Source of the DNA: Streptomyces sp. 71268
GTDB lineage: Bacteria > Actinomycetota > Actinomycetes > Streptomycetales > Streptomycetaceae
Length of the DNA stretch: 64,000 bases
Assembly (NCBI RefSeq): GCF_029392895.1
Contig: NZ_CP114200.1
Span: 5,648,501-5,712,500 of the forward strand
Reading direction: 5' to 3'
Position numbers and translations under genes: made by a program. This document shows positions 25,178 to 34,237 of this stretch, piece after piece (within the stretch, counting starts at the first letter, position 1; the number at the start of each line of letters is the position of its first letter). Below the pieces are notes generated by a model. That model was given only the letters and a program-made list of their open reading frames with translations. It searched no databases and was not told the DNA's origin.

Positions 25178-26227
25178 ATGGCACGAGGCAAGCGCGGACG
25201 GCAGGGCAACGCGGTACGGGGCGGGCGCGCGGACCGCGCCCGCCCGGCCACGGACGAGCGGGTCGGTAAGCGCGGCGACGGCGCGGCGAACACAGCGGAC
25301 ACGGCGGGTGCGGCGGACGGAGCGGACACGGCGAGTGCGGCGGACGTGGCCACGGGCCGGGTGCGCGGTGGGCGCACGCGCGGGCGCGCCCGCGCCGGAG
25401 AGCCGGTCAGTGCGCGGGTGGACGGCGGCCGGGCCGAACTGGTGCCGGACCGGGACCGGCCGCGCGGGCGCACCCTGTTGATCGACGGCGCCCCGCAGTC
25501 CCACGTCGACCTCGACGACCCCGGCTACCTCGACTTCTCCTACCAGCGCCGGCTGGGCCACGTGGCCGACCTGGTAGCGCCCCCGGGGCGGCCGATCCAC
25601 GCCCTCCACCTCGGCGGCGGCGCCTTCACCCTGGCCCGCTACGTCGCCGCGTCCAGGCCTCGCTCCACGCAGCAGGTGGTGGAGGTGGACGGCCCGCTGG
25701 TGGAGTTCGTCCGCCGCGAACTGCCGCTGGAGGGCGGCTGGCGCATCCGGGTGCGCGGGGGTGACGCCCGCGCGGGGCTCGGCAGGGTGCCCGACGGCTG
25801 GGCCGACCTGATCATCGCGGACGTCTTCAGCGGCGCCCGCACCCCCGCGCACCTGACCAGCGTCGAGTTCCTCGCCGAGGCGCGCCGCGCGCTGCGCCCG
25901 GGCGGGTGGTACGCGGCCAACATCGCCGACGGCGCGCCGCTCGCCCACCTCCGGGCCCAGGTGGCCACCGCCCGCGCCGTGTTCGCCGAGGCCTGTCTGA
26001 CCGCCGACCCCGCCGTGCTGCGCGGGCGGCGCTTCGGCAACGCGGTCCTGCTGGCCGGCGACGGCGGGTTGCCCGTGGCGGAGCTGACCCGCCGCGCGGC
26101 CGGTGACCCGCACCCCGGGCGGGTCGAACACGGCCGCGCCCTGGCCGACTTCACCGGCGGCGCGCGCCCGGTCTCCGACGCGGACGCCACGGCGTCCCCG
26201 GCCCCGCCCCCCGCCGCCTTCGACTAG
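25178..26227 (+). CDS. Spermidine synthase-like methyltransferase-fold protein
   Basis: A 349-residue protein. After a disordered Ala/Arg/Gly-rich N-terminus (1-95), a Rossmann methyltransferase-type domain begins: PGYLDFSYQRRLGHVADLV, the nucleotide-binding IHALHLGGGAFTLARYV (about 140-156), VVEVDGPLVEFVRREL, then DLIIADVFSGARTPAHLTS and LRPGGWYAANIADG. These match the spermidine-synthase-like (fused-MFS class) family, which often lacks true polyamine activity. ATG 25178 is chosen; GTG 25160 is an alternative with an equally poor ribosome binding site. A 27-bp imperfect repeat at about 25298-25350 encodes the ADTAGAADGADTASAAD stretch. A fragment resembling the last helix of an MFS transporter follows directly. 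Confidence 0.75.
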   Translation: MARGKRGRQGNAVRGGRADRARPATDERVGKRGDGAANTADTAGAADGADTASAADVATGRVRGGRTRGRARAGEPVSARVDGGRAELVPDRDRPRGRTLLIDGAPQSHVDLDDPGYLDFSYQRRLGHVADLVAPPGRPIHALHLGGGAFTLARYVAASRPRSTQQVVEVDGPLVEFVRRELPLEGGWRIRVRGGDARAGLGRVPDGWADLIIADVFSGARTPAHLTSVEFLAEARRALRPGGWYAANIADGAPLAHLRAQVATARAVFAEACLTADPAVLRGRRFGNAVLLAGDGGLPVAELTRRAAGDPHPGRVEHGRALADFTGGARPVSDADATASPAPPPAAFD

Positions 26228-26249
26228 CCAGCGGCCCTCCGTACAGGCA

Positions 26250-26405
26250 CGCCCGCCCGCCGCCGGCGGGGCCGCGGCCGGTGGCGTGCTGTTCGGCATG
26301 GGCGGCGTCACCACCGTGTTCACGGTCTCCGGCCTCGTCCCGCTCGCCTCGGCCCCGCTGATCGTGGTCCGGGTCAGGATGCCCCGGCACCGCGCGGGGG
26401 CCTGA
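26250..26405 (+). pseudogene. Possible C-terminal remnant of an MFS transporter
   Basis: An open stretch immediately after the spermidine-synthase-like gene reads GGVLFGMGGVTTVFTVSGLV then PLASAPLIVVRVRMPRHRAGA and a stop at 26405. Its hydrophobic helix ending in a basic, Pro-containing tail looks like the last transmembrane segment of a major-facilitator protein. No start codon with a ribosome binding site is present. It may equally be chance coding in GC-rich DNA. Nothing else is seen in the 340-bp gap before the next gene. Confidence 0.3.
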
Positions 26406-26567
26406 CGCACGGTCGGCCACGCGCGGGCACCCCACCGTTGGCGCTCCCCGAGGTGGCTGGTCCTCGTCGTTCCGGCCGCGACGTGCGGGGCGATGTGCGT
26501 AACGTGGCCGGGGCGGCGGCCGGGAGTTGCCCGGAGGCGGATCGAGAACGGCGAAAGGCGCGGGGCG

Positions 26568-27362
26568 ATGACGTTCACGCAGTGGAAGGACCGGTCCGTC
26601 ATCGTGACCGGAGGCACCCGTGGCATCGGGCTCGGCATCGCCGAACTCTTCGCCCGCCAGGGCGCCGCCGTCCTCCTCACGGGCCGGGACGCGGAGACCG
26701 CCCGTACCGTGGCCGACGACCTCGCCCAACGGACCGGCGGGCGGGTCGCGGGCGTGGCGGTGGACATGCGGCAGCCGGAACAGATCGAGCACATGGCGGC
26801 CGAGGCCGAGCGGCGGCACGGCGGCGTGGACGTGCTGTGCGCCAACGCCGGGATCTTCCCCGAGCGTCCGCTGCGCGAGATGACGGCCGACGACGTGGAC
26901 GAGGTCCTGGAGGTCAACCTGCGCGGCTCCATCCTGTCCGTACGCGCCTGCCTGCCCGCCATGGAGCGGGCCGGCCGTGGCCGGATCGTCGTGACCTCCT
27001 CCATCACCGGCCCCACGACCGGGTACGCCGGGTGGTCCCACTACGGCGCCAGCAAGGCTGGCCAACTGGGGTTCGTACGCTCCGCCGCCCTCGAACTCGC
27101 GCCGCACCGCATCACCGTCAACGCCGTCCTGCCGGGCAACGTCCGCACCGACGGCCTGGCCGGGCTCGGGCCGGACTACCTGCGCCAGATGACGGAGTCC
27201 ATCCCCCTCGGCCGGCTCGGCGAGACCGTCGACATCGCCCACGCCGTCCTCTTCCTCGCCTCCGACGAAGCCGCCTTCGTCACCGGCCAGACGCTCACCG
27301 TCGACGGCGGCCAGACCCTCCCCGAGTCCCTGGACGCCTTCGCCGGCCCCCACCAACCCTGA
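26568..27362 (+). CDS. Short-chain dehydrogenase/reductase, FabG-like
   Basis: A 264-residue SDR oxidoreductase close to 3-oxoacyl-ACP reductases. TGGTRGIG is at 14-21, ANAG at 92-95, the catalytic Ser at 144-145 (VTSSITGP) and Tyr159/Lys163 in YGASK. The C-terminal ITVNAVLPGNVRTDG and FVTGQTLTVDGGQ are canonical. Arg40 after beta-2 suggests NADP(H). ATG 26568 has AAAGG about nine bases upstream. It stands alone between the gap after the spermidine-synthase-like gene and the LacI gene. Possible roles are fatty-acid or polyketide-type ketoreduction or sugar oxidation; the sequence does not decide. Confidence 0.88.
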   Translation: MTFTQWKDRSVIVTGGTRGIGLGIAELFARQGAAVLLTGRDAETARTVADDLAQRTGGRVAGVAVDMRQPEQIEHMAAEAERRHGGVDVLCANAGIFPERPLREMTADDVDEVLEVNLRGSILSVRACLPAMERAGRGRIVVTSSITGPTTGYAGWSHYGASKAGQLGFVRSAALELAPHRITVNAVLPGNVRTDGLAGLGPDYLRQMTESIPLGRLGETVDIAHAVLFLASDEAAFVTGQTLTVDGGQTLPESLDAFAGPHQP

Positions 27363-27935
27363 CCGCCGGCACCGACTCTGGCTACCCCGCCCCGCACCCC
27401 AGGCCCGCTCCACCGGTCGGGTCGCGGGGCGGACGTTTCCCCTCCCCACGCCCCGCCCACGCGCGGGGACGCGCCGCCAGCCGCGCCGGCCTCCTCCCGG
27501 CCCAGCCCGCGCGCCCCAGGCTCGCTCAACTCCCGCACCCCGCCCGGCCGCTGGCCCGGCGGGCCGCCAGCCGTCGGTCAGCCCGCCGGGGCCCTCGGGT
27601 GGCGCCCGGTTGTGCGCCCGCGTGCGCCCCGGGCCGGTGACGAGTGGAGCGGACACGTTACTGCCCGGTTACGTCGCGCGTGACCGGCCGCGAAGAGGGG
27701 AGAACTCGCGTACGGGTGGGACCGCTGAGCAGGAGCGGACGAATGGGGCGTGGTGGTGGCTTGTGAACACACTCCAGCGTCCAAGCGGCCCCTTGCTGTG
27801 AGGAGTTGAAGCATTGGCGCAGATCAGGGCCGCGTGGGGCGATGTGGGGCGCGGCCGCCGACATCTGGCTGTTGTTGAATGTCCAGCGATCGTCGGCACG
27901 GCGGAGGGGTCCGACGCATGAGGGGGGAGACGGGG
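27363..27935. other. Non-coding gap before the LacI gene
   Basis: A 573-bp stretch with no convincing gene. It includes an imperfect inverted repeat at 27665-27687 (CCGGTTACG / CGTGACCGG, one mismatch, 5-bp spacer), which could be an operator or a hairpin. The final 200 bases are less GC-rich and probably hold the LacI-gene promoter. Confidence 0.5.
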
Positions 27936-28991
27936 ATGGCGGCGGCCAGGCGGCGCGGTGCCGGGCGGGGCAGGCCCACCCTGGAGGAGGTCGCCGCACG
28001 CGCGGGCGTGGGTCGCGGTACGGCCTCCCGGGTGATCAACGGCTCGCCCCGGGTCAGCGACCGGACCCGGGCCGCGGTCGAGCAGGCCATCGCCGACCTG
28101 GGGTACGTGCCCAACCGCGCGGCCCGCGCGCTGGCCGCCAACCGGGCCGACGCCGTCGCGCTGGTCATCCCCGAGCCGGAGACCAGACTGTTCGCCGAGC
28201 CGTACTTCTCGGACATCATCCGCGGAGTGGCCTGCGAACTCGCCGACACCGACCTGCAACTGCTGCTCACCCTCGTCCGTACCGCCAAGGAGCGCCAGCG
28301 GCTGGCCGACTACCTGGCCGCGCACCGCGCGGACGGCGTCCTGATGATCTCGGCGCACGCGGCCGACCCGCTGCCCGACGTGCTGGAGCGGATCGACATA
28401 CCGGCCGTGCTCGGCGGCCGGCGCTCGGCCCGCGAGACCGTCGCCCACGTCGACTCGGACAACCTCGGCGGCGCGCGGTCGGCGGTGATCCACCTCGCCG
28501 AGCGGGGCCGGCGGACGATCGCCACCATCACCGGATCGCTCGACATGTACACGGCCCAGTGCCGCCTCGACGGCTACCGTGAGGCGCTGGACGCCGCCGA
28601 CCTGCCCCGGGACCCCGACCTCGTCGAGCGGGCCGACTTCACCGAGGAGGGCGGCCGGCGGGCGATGGCCGCGCTGCTGGCCCGCCGCCCCGACCTGGAC
28701 GCGGTCTTCGCGGCCTCCGACGTCATGGCCGCCGGCGCCCGCCGCGTGCTGCGCCAGCACGGCCGCAAGGTGCCCGACGACGTCGCCCTGGTCGGCTACG
28801 ACGACTCGCCCGTGGCCCGCCACATGGACCCGCCGCTGACCAGTGTCCGGCAGGCCACGGAGGAGATGGGGCGCGCGATGGTACGGGTCCTGCTGGAGCA
28901 GATGGCGACCCGCGAGACCCGGGCCACGGTCCCGGGCGCCCGCCCCCACCTGGTGCTGCCCGCCGAACTCGTCCCCCGCGACTCCTCCTGA
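27936..28991 (+). CDS. LacI/GalR-family transcriptional regulator
   Basis: A 351-residue LacI-type regulator. The N-terminal HTH is at about 13-60 (RPTLEEVAARAGVGRGTASRVINGSPRVSDRTR), with the hinge RAARALAANRAD and a periplasmic-binding-protein-like sensor domain containing VAHVDSDNLGGARSAVIHLAERGRR and VALVGYDDSPVARHMDPPLTSVRQ. It starts at ATG 27936 with GGGGGAG seven bases upstream; ATG 27918 is an alternative. In characterised Streptomyces genomes a LacI gene lies near orn and adpA, so the location is probably conserved. The sugar effector is unknown. Confidence 0.88.
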   Translation: MAAARRRGAGRGRPTLEEVAARAGVGRGTASRVINGSPRVSDRTRAAVEQAIADLGYVPNRAARALAANRADAVALVIPEPETRLFAEPYFSDIIRGVACELADTDLQLLLTLVRTAKERQRLADYLAAHRADGVLMISAHAADPLPDVLERIDIPAVLGGRRSARETVAHVDSDNLGGARSAVIHLAERGRRTIATITGSLDMYTAQCRLDGYREALDAADLPRDPDLVERADFTEEGGRRAMAALLARRPDLDAVFAASDVMAAGARRVLRQHGRKVPDDVALVGYDDSPVARHMDPPLTSVRQATEEMGRAMVRVLLEQMATRETRATVPGARPHLVLPAELVPRDSS

Positions 28992-29126
28992 CCGAGCCCG
29001 CCCGCCGCGGAAGTCCCCCCGCCCCAGCAGCCCACCCGCCCCGCCGCCGAACCCCCCCGGCCCGGACGCGGAACGCGAACCGGGGCCCGATGTGCGACCG
29101 CGCGCCCCCGGGCGCACGCTGGAGGC

Positions 29127-29351
29127 ATGGCTGAGCACCCGCCCGTGATCGTCCACCCGCCCACCGCGTCGGGTGGGCGCCGCGTCACGATCCGCGGCGT
29201 CATCGTCGGCCTGGCCCACGGCCGGGGGGACGTCGCCGAGTTCCTGCGCCGGGCCGGCATCGAGGACCCGGACGACCTGACGCTGGACAACCCCGACCAG
29301 ATCGAGTGGCGGGGCGGTGACATGGACCACTGGCCCGCCCCCACCGACTGA
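29127..29351 (+). CDS. Small conserved hypothetical protein
   Basis: A 74-residue protein, MAEHPPVIVHPPTASGG at the start, then a compact region RRVTIRGVIVGLAHGRGDVAEFLRRAGIEDPDD and an acidic, Trp-containing tail. Similar small proteins occur widely in Streptomyces, as far as I recall, without known function. ATG 29127 has GGAGG only one base upstream, which is unusually close; initiation efficiency may be low or the true start may differ. It lies between the LacI gene and the tRNA-His terminator. Confidence 0.6.
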   Translation: MAEHPPVIVHPPTASGGRRVTIRGVIVGLAHGRGDVAEFLRRAGIEDPDDLTLDNPDQIEWRGGDMDHWPAPTD

Positions 29352-29487
29352 CACGGCACCCCGACCCGTACCGCGCGAGCACCACGTACCCGGGGCGACC
29401 CGACGGGATCGTACGAGGCCCGACGAGACCTGCGGTGCCCAACGAGGAACCCAACGAGGAATTCAAACAAGGCACGCGAGACACGAC

Positions 29488-29522
29488 GAAGCCCCCGGCC
29501 GCTTGCGCGGACCGGGGGCTTC
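29488..29522. terminator. Strong hairpin terminator of tRNA-His
   Basis: Perfect 11-bp arms (GAAGCCCCCGG / CCGGGGGCTTC) enclose a loop that itself contains a CCGC/GCGG mini-stem. It starts 11 bases after the 3' end of tRNA-His on the minus strand and could also end the small plus-strand gene at 29351. Confidence 0.8.
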
Positions 29523-29533
29523 CGATCGTTCAG

Positions 29534-29607
29534 GGTGAGTAACGGGACTCGAACCCGCGACATCCTGGACCACAACCAGGTGCTCTACCATCTGAGCTAT
29601 ACCCACC
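29534..29607 (-). tRNA. tRNA-His (GUG anticodon)
   Basis: On the minus strand the cloverleaf begins with the extra G(-1) diagnostic of tRNA-His, opposite C73; acceptor GTGGGTA pairs with TACTCAC (one G-U). The anticodon arm CCTGG-TTGTGGT-CCAGG gives anticodon GTG, and the T-arm is CGGGTTCGAGTCCCG. CCA is not encoded. Its last 29 bases before the discriminator recur perfectly at 47780-47808 and with one change at 44778-44806. Confidence 0.96.
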
Positions 29608-29700
29608 ATGACCGGCGCTTTCCTTGCCGGCCGAGAAAAAGTGTACAGGGTCCGAAGGGGTGCTCGCTCCCGGCCTGTGGAGAGCCGGGAGCGAGCCGCC

Positions 29701-30309
29701 TCACGCTTGCCGCGCGGGCAGGACGTGCTTGCTCGCGATCGCCTTCGCCGTGTCCGAGTCCGGGCCCGGCTGGGGCACGAAGACCGCCTCGCGGTAGTAC
29801 CGCAACTCCGCGATGCTCTCCCTGATGTCGGCGAGGGCCCGGTGGTTGCCGTTCTTCTCGGGGCTGTTGAAGTACGCCCGCGGGTACCAGCGGCGGGCCA
29901 GCTCCTTGATCGAGGACACGTCCACGATCCGGTAGTGCAGGTGGCCTTCCAGCGTGGGCATGTCGCGCAGCAGGAAGCCCCGGTCCGTGCTCACCGAGTT
30001 CCCACACAGCGGAGCCTTGCCGGGCTCCGCCACGTGGGCCTTCACGTAGGCCAGGACCTGCTGCTCGGCGTCGGCGAGCGTGGTGCCGCCGTCCAGCTCG
30101 TCGAGCAGCCCGGACGCGGTGTGCATCTCGCGCACCACGTCCGGCATGGTGGTCAGCGCCTCGGCGGGTGGACGGATCACGATGTCCACACCGTCGCCGA
30201 TGATGTTCAGTTCGGAATCGGTGACCAGCGCGGCCACCTCAATGAGCGCGTCGTCGGACAGCGAGAGGCCGGTCATCTCGCAGTCGATCCACACCATGCG
30301 ATCGTTCAT
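29701..30309 (-). CDS. orn: Oligoribonuclease
   Basis: A 202-residue DEDDh 3'-5' exoribonuclease that degrades nanoRNAs and, in Streptomyces, pGpG from c-di-GMP turnover. The family signatures are [10 protein letters not shown] (Asp and Glu of motif ExoI), [13 protein letters not shown] (ExoII), [18 protein letters not shown] and [18 protein letters not shown] (ExoIII with the catalytic His). The length is normal. ATG 30309 lies four bases after the adpA stop, and its AGGG ribosome binding site is inside the adpA end, so adpA-orn is an operon, as known in other Streptomyces. Its link to c-di-GMP fits with CdgA in the same window. Confidence 0.96.
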   Translation of the reverse strand: MNDRMVWIDCEMTGLSLSDDALIEVAALVTDSELNIIGDGVDIVIRPPAEALTTMPDVVREMHTASGLLDELDGGTTLADAEQQVLAYVKAHVAEPGKAPLCGNSVSTDRGFLLRDMPTLEGHLHYRIVDVSSIKELARRWYPRAYFNSPEKNGNHRALADIRESIAELRYYREAVFVPQPGPDSDTAKAIASKHVLPARQA

Positions 30310-30313
30310 GCCG

Positions 30314-31648
30314 TCACCCTACGGGGCGTTCCCGCTGGCCGGGCAGGCTGGCGCGGCCGGGTGCGCGGCTCGACTGTTCGGGTAGCCGCGGCGCGTAGGC
30401 GTCCGAGTCGGGCTTGCCGGGGTCCCGGTCACCGTGCGCCGGCCCGCCGTGGCTCACGCCGCCGTGGTTCATGCCGCCGTGCGCGAGCGCCGTGGCGCCG
30501 GTGGGGCCGCCGTGCGCGCCCGCCGTGGCCATGGACGCGCGCCGGACCGGCACCGCCTCGCCGGAGCGCTGTTCGATCAGGTCCGGCCGCTCGGCCCGCT
30601 CGTGCCGCTCCGGTCGGTCGCCGGGTCCGCCCTGTGGCCTGCGGGCCCGGTACGCCGCCCGGTACGCCGCCGGCGACGAGCCGAGCTGCCGCCGGAAGTG
30701 CCCGCGCAGCGCCACCGGGGAGCGGAACCCACAGCGCCCGGCGACCTCGTCCACGGAGTAGTCGGAGGTCTCCAGGAGCCGTTGGGCCTGGAGCACCCGC
30801 TGGGTGATCAGCCACTGGAGTGGAGCGCTCCCAGTGAGCGAGCGGAACCGCCGGTCGAAGGTCCGTCGGCTCATGTAGGCGCGGGCCGCGAGCGCTTCGA
30901 CATCGAACTGCTCGTGGAGGTGTTCCAGCGCCCAGGCCACGACCTCGGCCAGCGGGTCGGCGCCGATCTCCTCCGGCAGCGACCGGTCCAGGTAGCGCTC
31001 CTGGCCGCCCGAGCGGCGCGGCGGTACGACGAGCCGGCGGGCCAGCGCCCCGGCCGCGTCCGCGCCGTGGTCGGTGCGTACGACGTGCAGGCACAGGTCG
31101 ATGCCGGCGGCGGTGCCCGCCGACGTCAGTACGTCCCCGTCGTCGACGAACAGCTCCCGCGGGTCCACGTGGACCGACGGATAGCGCTTGGCGAGCGTCG
31201 GCGCGTACATCCAGTGCGTCGTCGCCGGCCTCCCGTCGAGCAGCCCGGCCGCCGCGAGTACGAAGGCACCCGTGCACAGCCCGACGATGCGAGCGCCCTC
31301 CTCGTGCGCGCGGCGCAGTGCGTCGAGCGCGGCGGCGGGTGGCGACTGGGTGATCGACCGCCATGCCGGTACGACGACGGTGCCCGCCCGCGAGAGGGCC
31401 TCCAAGCCGTACGGCGCGGTCAGTTCGAGCCCGCCCGTGGTGCGAAGCGGTACGTCTTCGCCCGCGCACACCAGCAATCGGTAGCGGGGGACGCCGGCGT
31501 CCTGCCGGTCGATGCCGAAGACGGAGAGCGGTATGGAGCTCTCGAAGATGGGGCCGCCGCTGAAGAGCAGCACTGCGACGATCTCCCGGCGGCGGCGTCC
31601 GGAGAGCTTTCGGGCGGCCTCCGGTACGGTTGTGGAGTCCTGGCTCAT
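30314..31648 (-). CDS. adpA: Developmental regulator AdpA (BldH), lacking a TTA codon
   Basis: A 444-residue AraC-family pleiotropic activator of morphological differentiation and secondary metabolism. The N-terminal ThiJ/PfpI/DJ-1-like dimerisation domain ([23 protein letters not shown] onward, about 22-195) is followed by an AraC domain with two HTH motifs (about 225-330: [16 protein letters not shown] and [29 protein letters not shown]). The C-terminal 110 residues are variable, with His/Gly repeats ([18 protein letters not shown]). Known Streptomyces adpA genes carry one TTA codon between the domains; reading this whole gene I find none. Autoregulatory TGGCSNGWWY sites are expected upstream, but I see only partial matches. 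Downstream, orn follows by four bases. Confidence 0.96.
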   Translation of the reverse strand: MSQDSTTVPEAARKLSGRRRREIVAVLLFSGGPIFESSIPLSVFGIDRQDAGVPRYRLLVCAGEDVPLRTTGGLELTAPYGLEALSRAGTVVVPAWRSITQSPPAAALDALRRAHEEGARIVGLCTGAFVLAAAGLLDGRPATTHWMYAPTLAKRYPSVHVDPRELFVDDGDVLTSAGTAAGIDLCLHVVRTDHGADAAGALARRLVVPPRRSGGQERYLDRSLPEEIGADPLAEVVAWALEHLHEQFDVEALAARAYMSRRTFDRRFRSLTGSAPLQWLITQRVLQAQRLLETSDYSVDEVAGRCGFRSPVALRGHFRRQLGSSPAAYRAAYRARRPQGGPGDRPERHERAERPDLIEQRSGEAVPVRRASMATAGAHGGPTGATALAHGGMNHGGVSHGGPAHGDRDPGKPDSDAYAPRLPEQSSRAPGRASLPGQRERPVG

Positions 31649-32110
31649 GGAACTAAGCCCCCCTGGGTGGTCGCGTCCTCTCGGTCCTGCACGTTTCCCC
31701 TCGGTCCTGAACGGTTCCCCCGCCGGTCATGGCCAAGATCGAATCTACTGTGTCGCGTGTGGTCACCGTGACCAGTTCACCACTCGCCCGTAAGTCGACA
31801 TGACAACTTGGCGTAAAGCATTCGATCACGAAGCGTTGCACTCGGAGCGCCTGTAGGGAAGTGCGCCTTTCGCCGATGCCCACTCCCCGTAGGGAGTACG
31901 GACCCCCAACACCCCTTTCCTAGCTGGTCAGACGCGGGTTTGGCGGGGTCTTCGGCAACAGGGACAACTTGTTCCGAAGTTGGCCGAAAACAGTTGGCCG
32001 CAAACGTACGATCGCGTCAGTCGACGGGCGTATGCGCTTCGGACGGGGCGTCAACAACAGGCCCAGCGGGTGCCGTACGGACCCTTCCACGGCACCCCCC
32101 GCGCCGACGC
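31649..32110. other. adpA upstream region
   Basis: A 462-bp non-coding region with relatively low GC near 31730-32000. It contains a perfect palindrome ACTCCC-CGTA-GGGAGT at 31882-31897 and several sequences beginning TGGC (near 31727, 31809, 31942, 31980 and 31993) that match the AdpA consensus at about eight of ten positions. Streptomyces adpA typically has a long, heavily regulated leader, which fits the size. Confidence 0.55.
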
Positions 32111-32717
32111 TCATCGGTCAACCGCGGCCGCCCGCCGCTCGCCCCGTCGCAGCAGCGCACGGCAGGTCGCGGTGACCGCGGCGAGCCCGAGCGCGATGCC
32201 CGCCGCGCCGCCGAACGAGGCCCCGCACAGCAGGAGGGCGACCGGCACCAGTGCCCAGCCGAAGACGCCCCAGCCGCCCCGGTCGCCCGTGGCGGCGGAA
32301 GCCGGCCGTGCGGCGCCCCGCGCGGGGTGCGCTCCCCGGCACGCGAGCCCGGTCGGCGCGAGGCCCGGCGCGCGCGGGGTGACGCGCGGCGCGGAGCGCG
32401 GGCCCGTGGTGGCGACCCGAGGCGCGACGAACAGCCGCGCGCGCGTCGCCCCCGGCCCCGCGACGGCCCCGGCGCGGGCGGGTCGCGCGGTGTTCGTGCG
32501 GGCTTCGGGGGCCCGGGGCGCGGTGGGGGTGGAGTGCGTCGTGGGGGAGGGGGCGGCTGGTGTGGCGGGTGGGCCGGTTGGCGTGGTGGCGTGCGCGGGG
32601 GGCGGTCGGGAGCGCGGGGGTGGCGGAGGCGGAACGCGATGCCCCAGTTGCGCGGCGTAGCGCGTCGAGGGGTGCGGCGGAGGGGGCGGTGGGGGTGTAC
32701 TCGCTGAGTTGGGGCAC
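32111..32717 (-). pseudogene. Small membrane protein gene with a one-base frameshift
   Basis: The gene starts at GTG 32717 behind AGGAGGG (32726-32732) with VPQLSEYTP. The coding signal then moves to the next frame, where a Pro-rich linker (PHPSTRYAAQLGHRVPPPPP) and a C-terminal membrane segment, GWALVPVALLLCGASFGGAA then GIALGLAAVTATCRALLRRG, lead to a stop at 32111. The second frame has no start codon of its own, and the total length is 3n+1, so one base is extra. The G5 runs at 32682-32686 and 32691-32695 are the likely sites. The protein would be a roughly 200-residue Pro/Ala-rich single- or double-pass membrane protein of unknown role. A sequencing indel is possible. Confidence 0.55.
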
Positions 32718-33068
32718 GAAATCTTCCCTCCTGGGGCGGAAGTCCCTCCGGGGGCGGCTAGCGGGTACTACAACGTCTTGTTTGCCGTCGGGTCACTGCA
32801 CGGCGTACGCCGGGGGGCCACTTGGGGCATTGCGCTCTGCGCGGCCCTCCGGCATGCTCCGATGAAGCTCGCCTCGGCCGGCCCCTCCCGAGGTGGTCCC
32901 TGGGCAGGGGGCGAGCGGCGCCGTACCCTTGGGGGTGTGGGCTTGGAAAGGTGAATCCCGGACGATTTCCCTCCGGGCCCGCCGGTCCGTTCCCACAATC
33001 CGCCTTTCCTCGCAAGTAGCCCCCCGCAGAACCCCTCCGCAACAGGACTTTCTTCGCCGAGACAACAG

Positions 33069-33590
33069 ATGGCCGGTTACGAAATCCCCGAACCCGCGGA
33101 CCGCAAGCGGGTCGCCGACTCGACGGCGCACCCCGAAGCGGCGGAAGAGACGCGCCATCCCTGCGACCCGGCGTTCCAGCACGGCGTGGTGGTCGGCTTC
33201 GACGGCTCCACCTCCAGCGAGCGCGCGCTCGCCTACGCGATCGGCATGGCCCGCCGCTCCGGCTCCGGGCTGATCATCGTGCACGTCGCCAACCGCCTGC
33301 CCACGACCGTCTGGGCGGGCTGTGAGCCCCCCGTCTTCGTGGACGTCCCCGACCACCGCACCGAGGTCCTCGGCCTCGAACTGGCCTGCGCTGACCACCT
33401 CTCCGAGGTGCCGTGGATCCTCGTCGAGCGCGGCGGCGACATCTGCCACGAGCTGGAGGAGGTCGGTCGGGAGTACGCGGCCGACGCCATCGTCGTGGGC
33501 TCCACGCACGGCCTGGTGGGGCGCATCTTCGGCTCCGTCGCCGGGCGGCTCGCGCGCCGCGCGCAGCGCCCGGTCGTCGTCATCCCGTAG
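33069..33590 (+). CDS. Universal stress protein family protein
   Basis: A 173-residue UspA-domain protein. The strand VVVGFDGSTSSERALAYAI (about 41-58) opens the fold, and the ATP-binding signature is at 144-161 (GSTHG, then GRIFGSVAGRL), ending in RRAQRPVVVIP. A 38-residue polar N-terminal extension precedes the domain. It starts at ATG 33069; no good ribosome binding site is seen. It is a single-gene unit between the frameshifted small gene and glmS. USPs of this type bind ATP and act in stress or dormancy adaptation. The 3' end carries a 12-bp direct repeat (GTCATCCCGTAG at 33579 and 33597) that duplicates the end of the gene. Confidence 0.9.
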   Translation: MAGYEIPEPADRKRVADSTAHPEAAEETRHPCDPAFQHGVVVGFDGSTSSERALAYAIGMARRSGSGLIIVHVANRLPTTVWAGCEPPVFVDVPDHRTEVLGLELACADHLSEVPWILVERGGDICHELEEVGREYAADAIVVGSTHGLVGRIFGSVAGRLARRAQRPVVVIP

Positions 33591-34164
33591 CGCGTTGTCA
33601 TCCCGTAGATCCGTAGATCCCGTAGTGCCCGGGCCGCCCGGCGGCGGTGTCGCGGGGCGGGTCGTGGGCCGGATTCCGGACACCCGCGCGGGCCGCGTGG
33701 TTCCTGGCGTGGCCTCGCGTGGTTCCCCGCCGCAAGGTGCTCGCACGCCGTCTTTCCGGCCCGCCCGGCGGTCCGCCCGCAGGCCGTCGGGCGGGGCCGC
33801 GACCGGGGTCCCGGCGCCCGGCGGCGGGGGCGCGGCAGCGGCGGTTCGGGGCGCGGGGGCGAGGTGCGGGGCGGGGCGGTTCGCGCGGGCGTGAACGGTT
33901 GCGGTCGCGACGACGGGCGGCGCGGACGGGTGTGGTCGGCGCTCGACGCTTTGGCGGCCCACTCCTTCGGGTGATTCCTCCGGGCCTCAACAGGCCTGCC
34001 CGGCAGACCCCCTGACGGCGCGTGAGTTGGCCGCGACGCGGAGGTGGATCGCGCGTCGGTGACGGGTACACCCCCCACACGCGGGGGAGCGGCGTGCCGC
34101 CCGTTCGGGAGTGACGGTCCCGGCCGGGGCGGCTGCCTGCCGGCGCGTGGGCGGCGTCGGCACC
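33591..34164. other. Non-coding gap between usp and glmS
   Basis: About 570 bp with no supported gene. It holds the partial duplication of the usp 3' end (GTCATCCCGTAG again at 33597-33608, followed by further GTAGATC-type copies) and otherwise GC-rich sequence. The glmS terminator lies at its right end. Confidence 0.5.
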
Positions 34165-34214
34165 GGAGGGTGGCTTCCCGCGCGCGTGGTGGCACGCGCG
34201 GGAAGCCACCCTCC
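34165..34214 (-). terminator. glmS transcription terminator
   Basis: A perfect 20-bp stem (34165-34184 with 34195-34214) with a 10-nt loop, starting 23 bases after the glmS stop codon on the minus strand. It has no U-tract but is by far the strongest hairpin in the region. Confidence 0.85.
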
Positions 34215-34237
34215 TCCAGCGCCGGCCGCGGGAGTGG

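Noticed and set aside
31649..32110. AdpA autoregulatory sites upstream of adpA
   Set aside because: Five TGGC-starting sequences match the TGGCSNGWWY consensus at only about eight of ten positions, which is expected by chance in GC-rich DNA. They are mentioned but not called as sites.
31940..32707. A plus-strand frame opposite the small membrane protein gene
   Set aside because: The Gly/Arg repeats are typical of an antisense shadow. The minus strand has a ribosome binding site, a start and a membrane segment.
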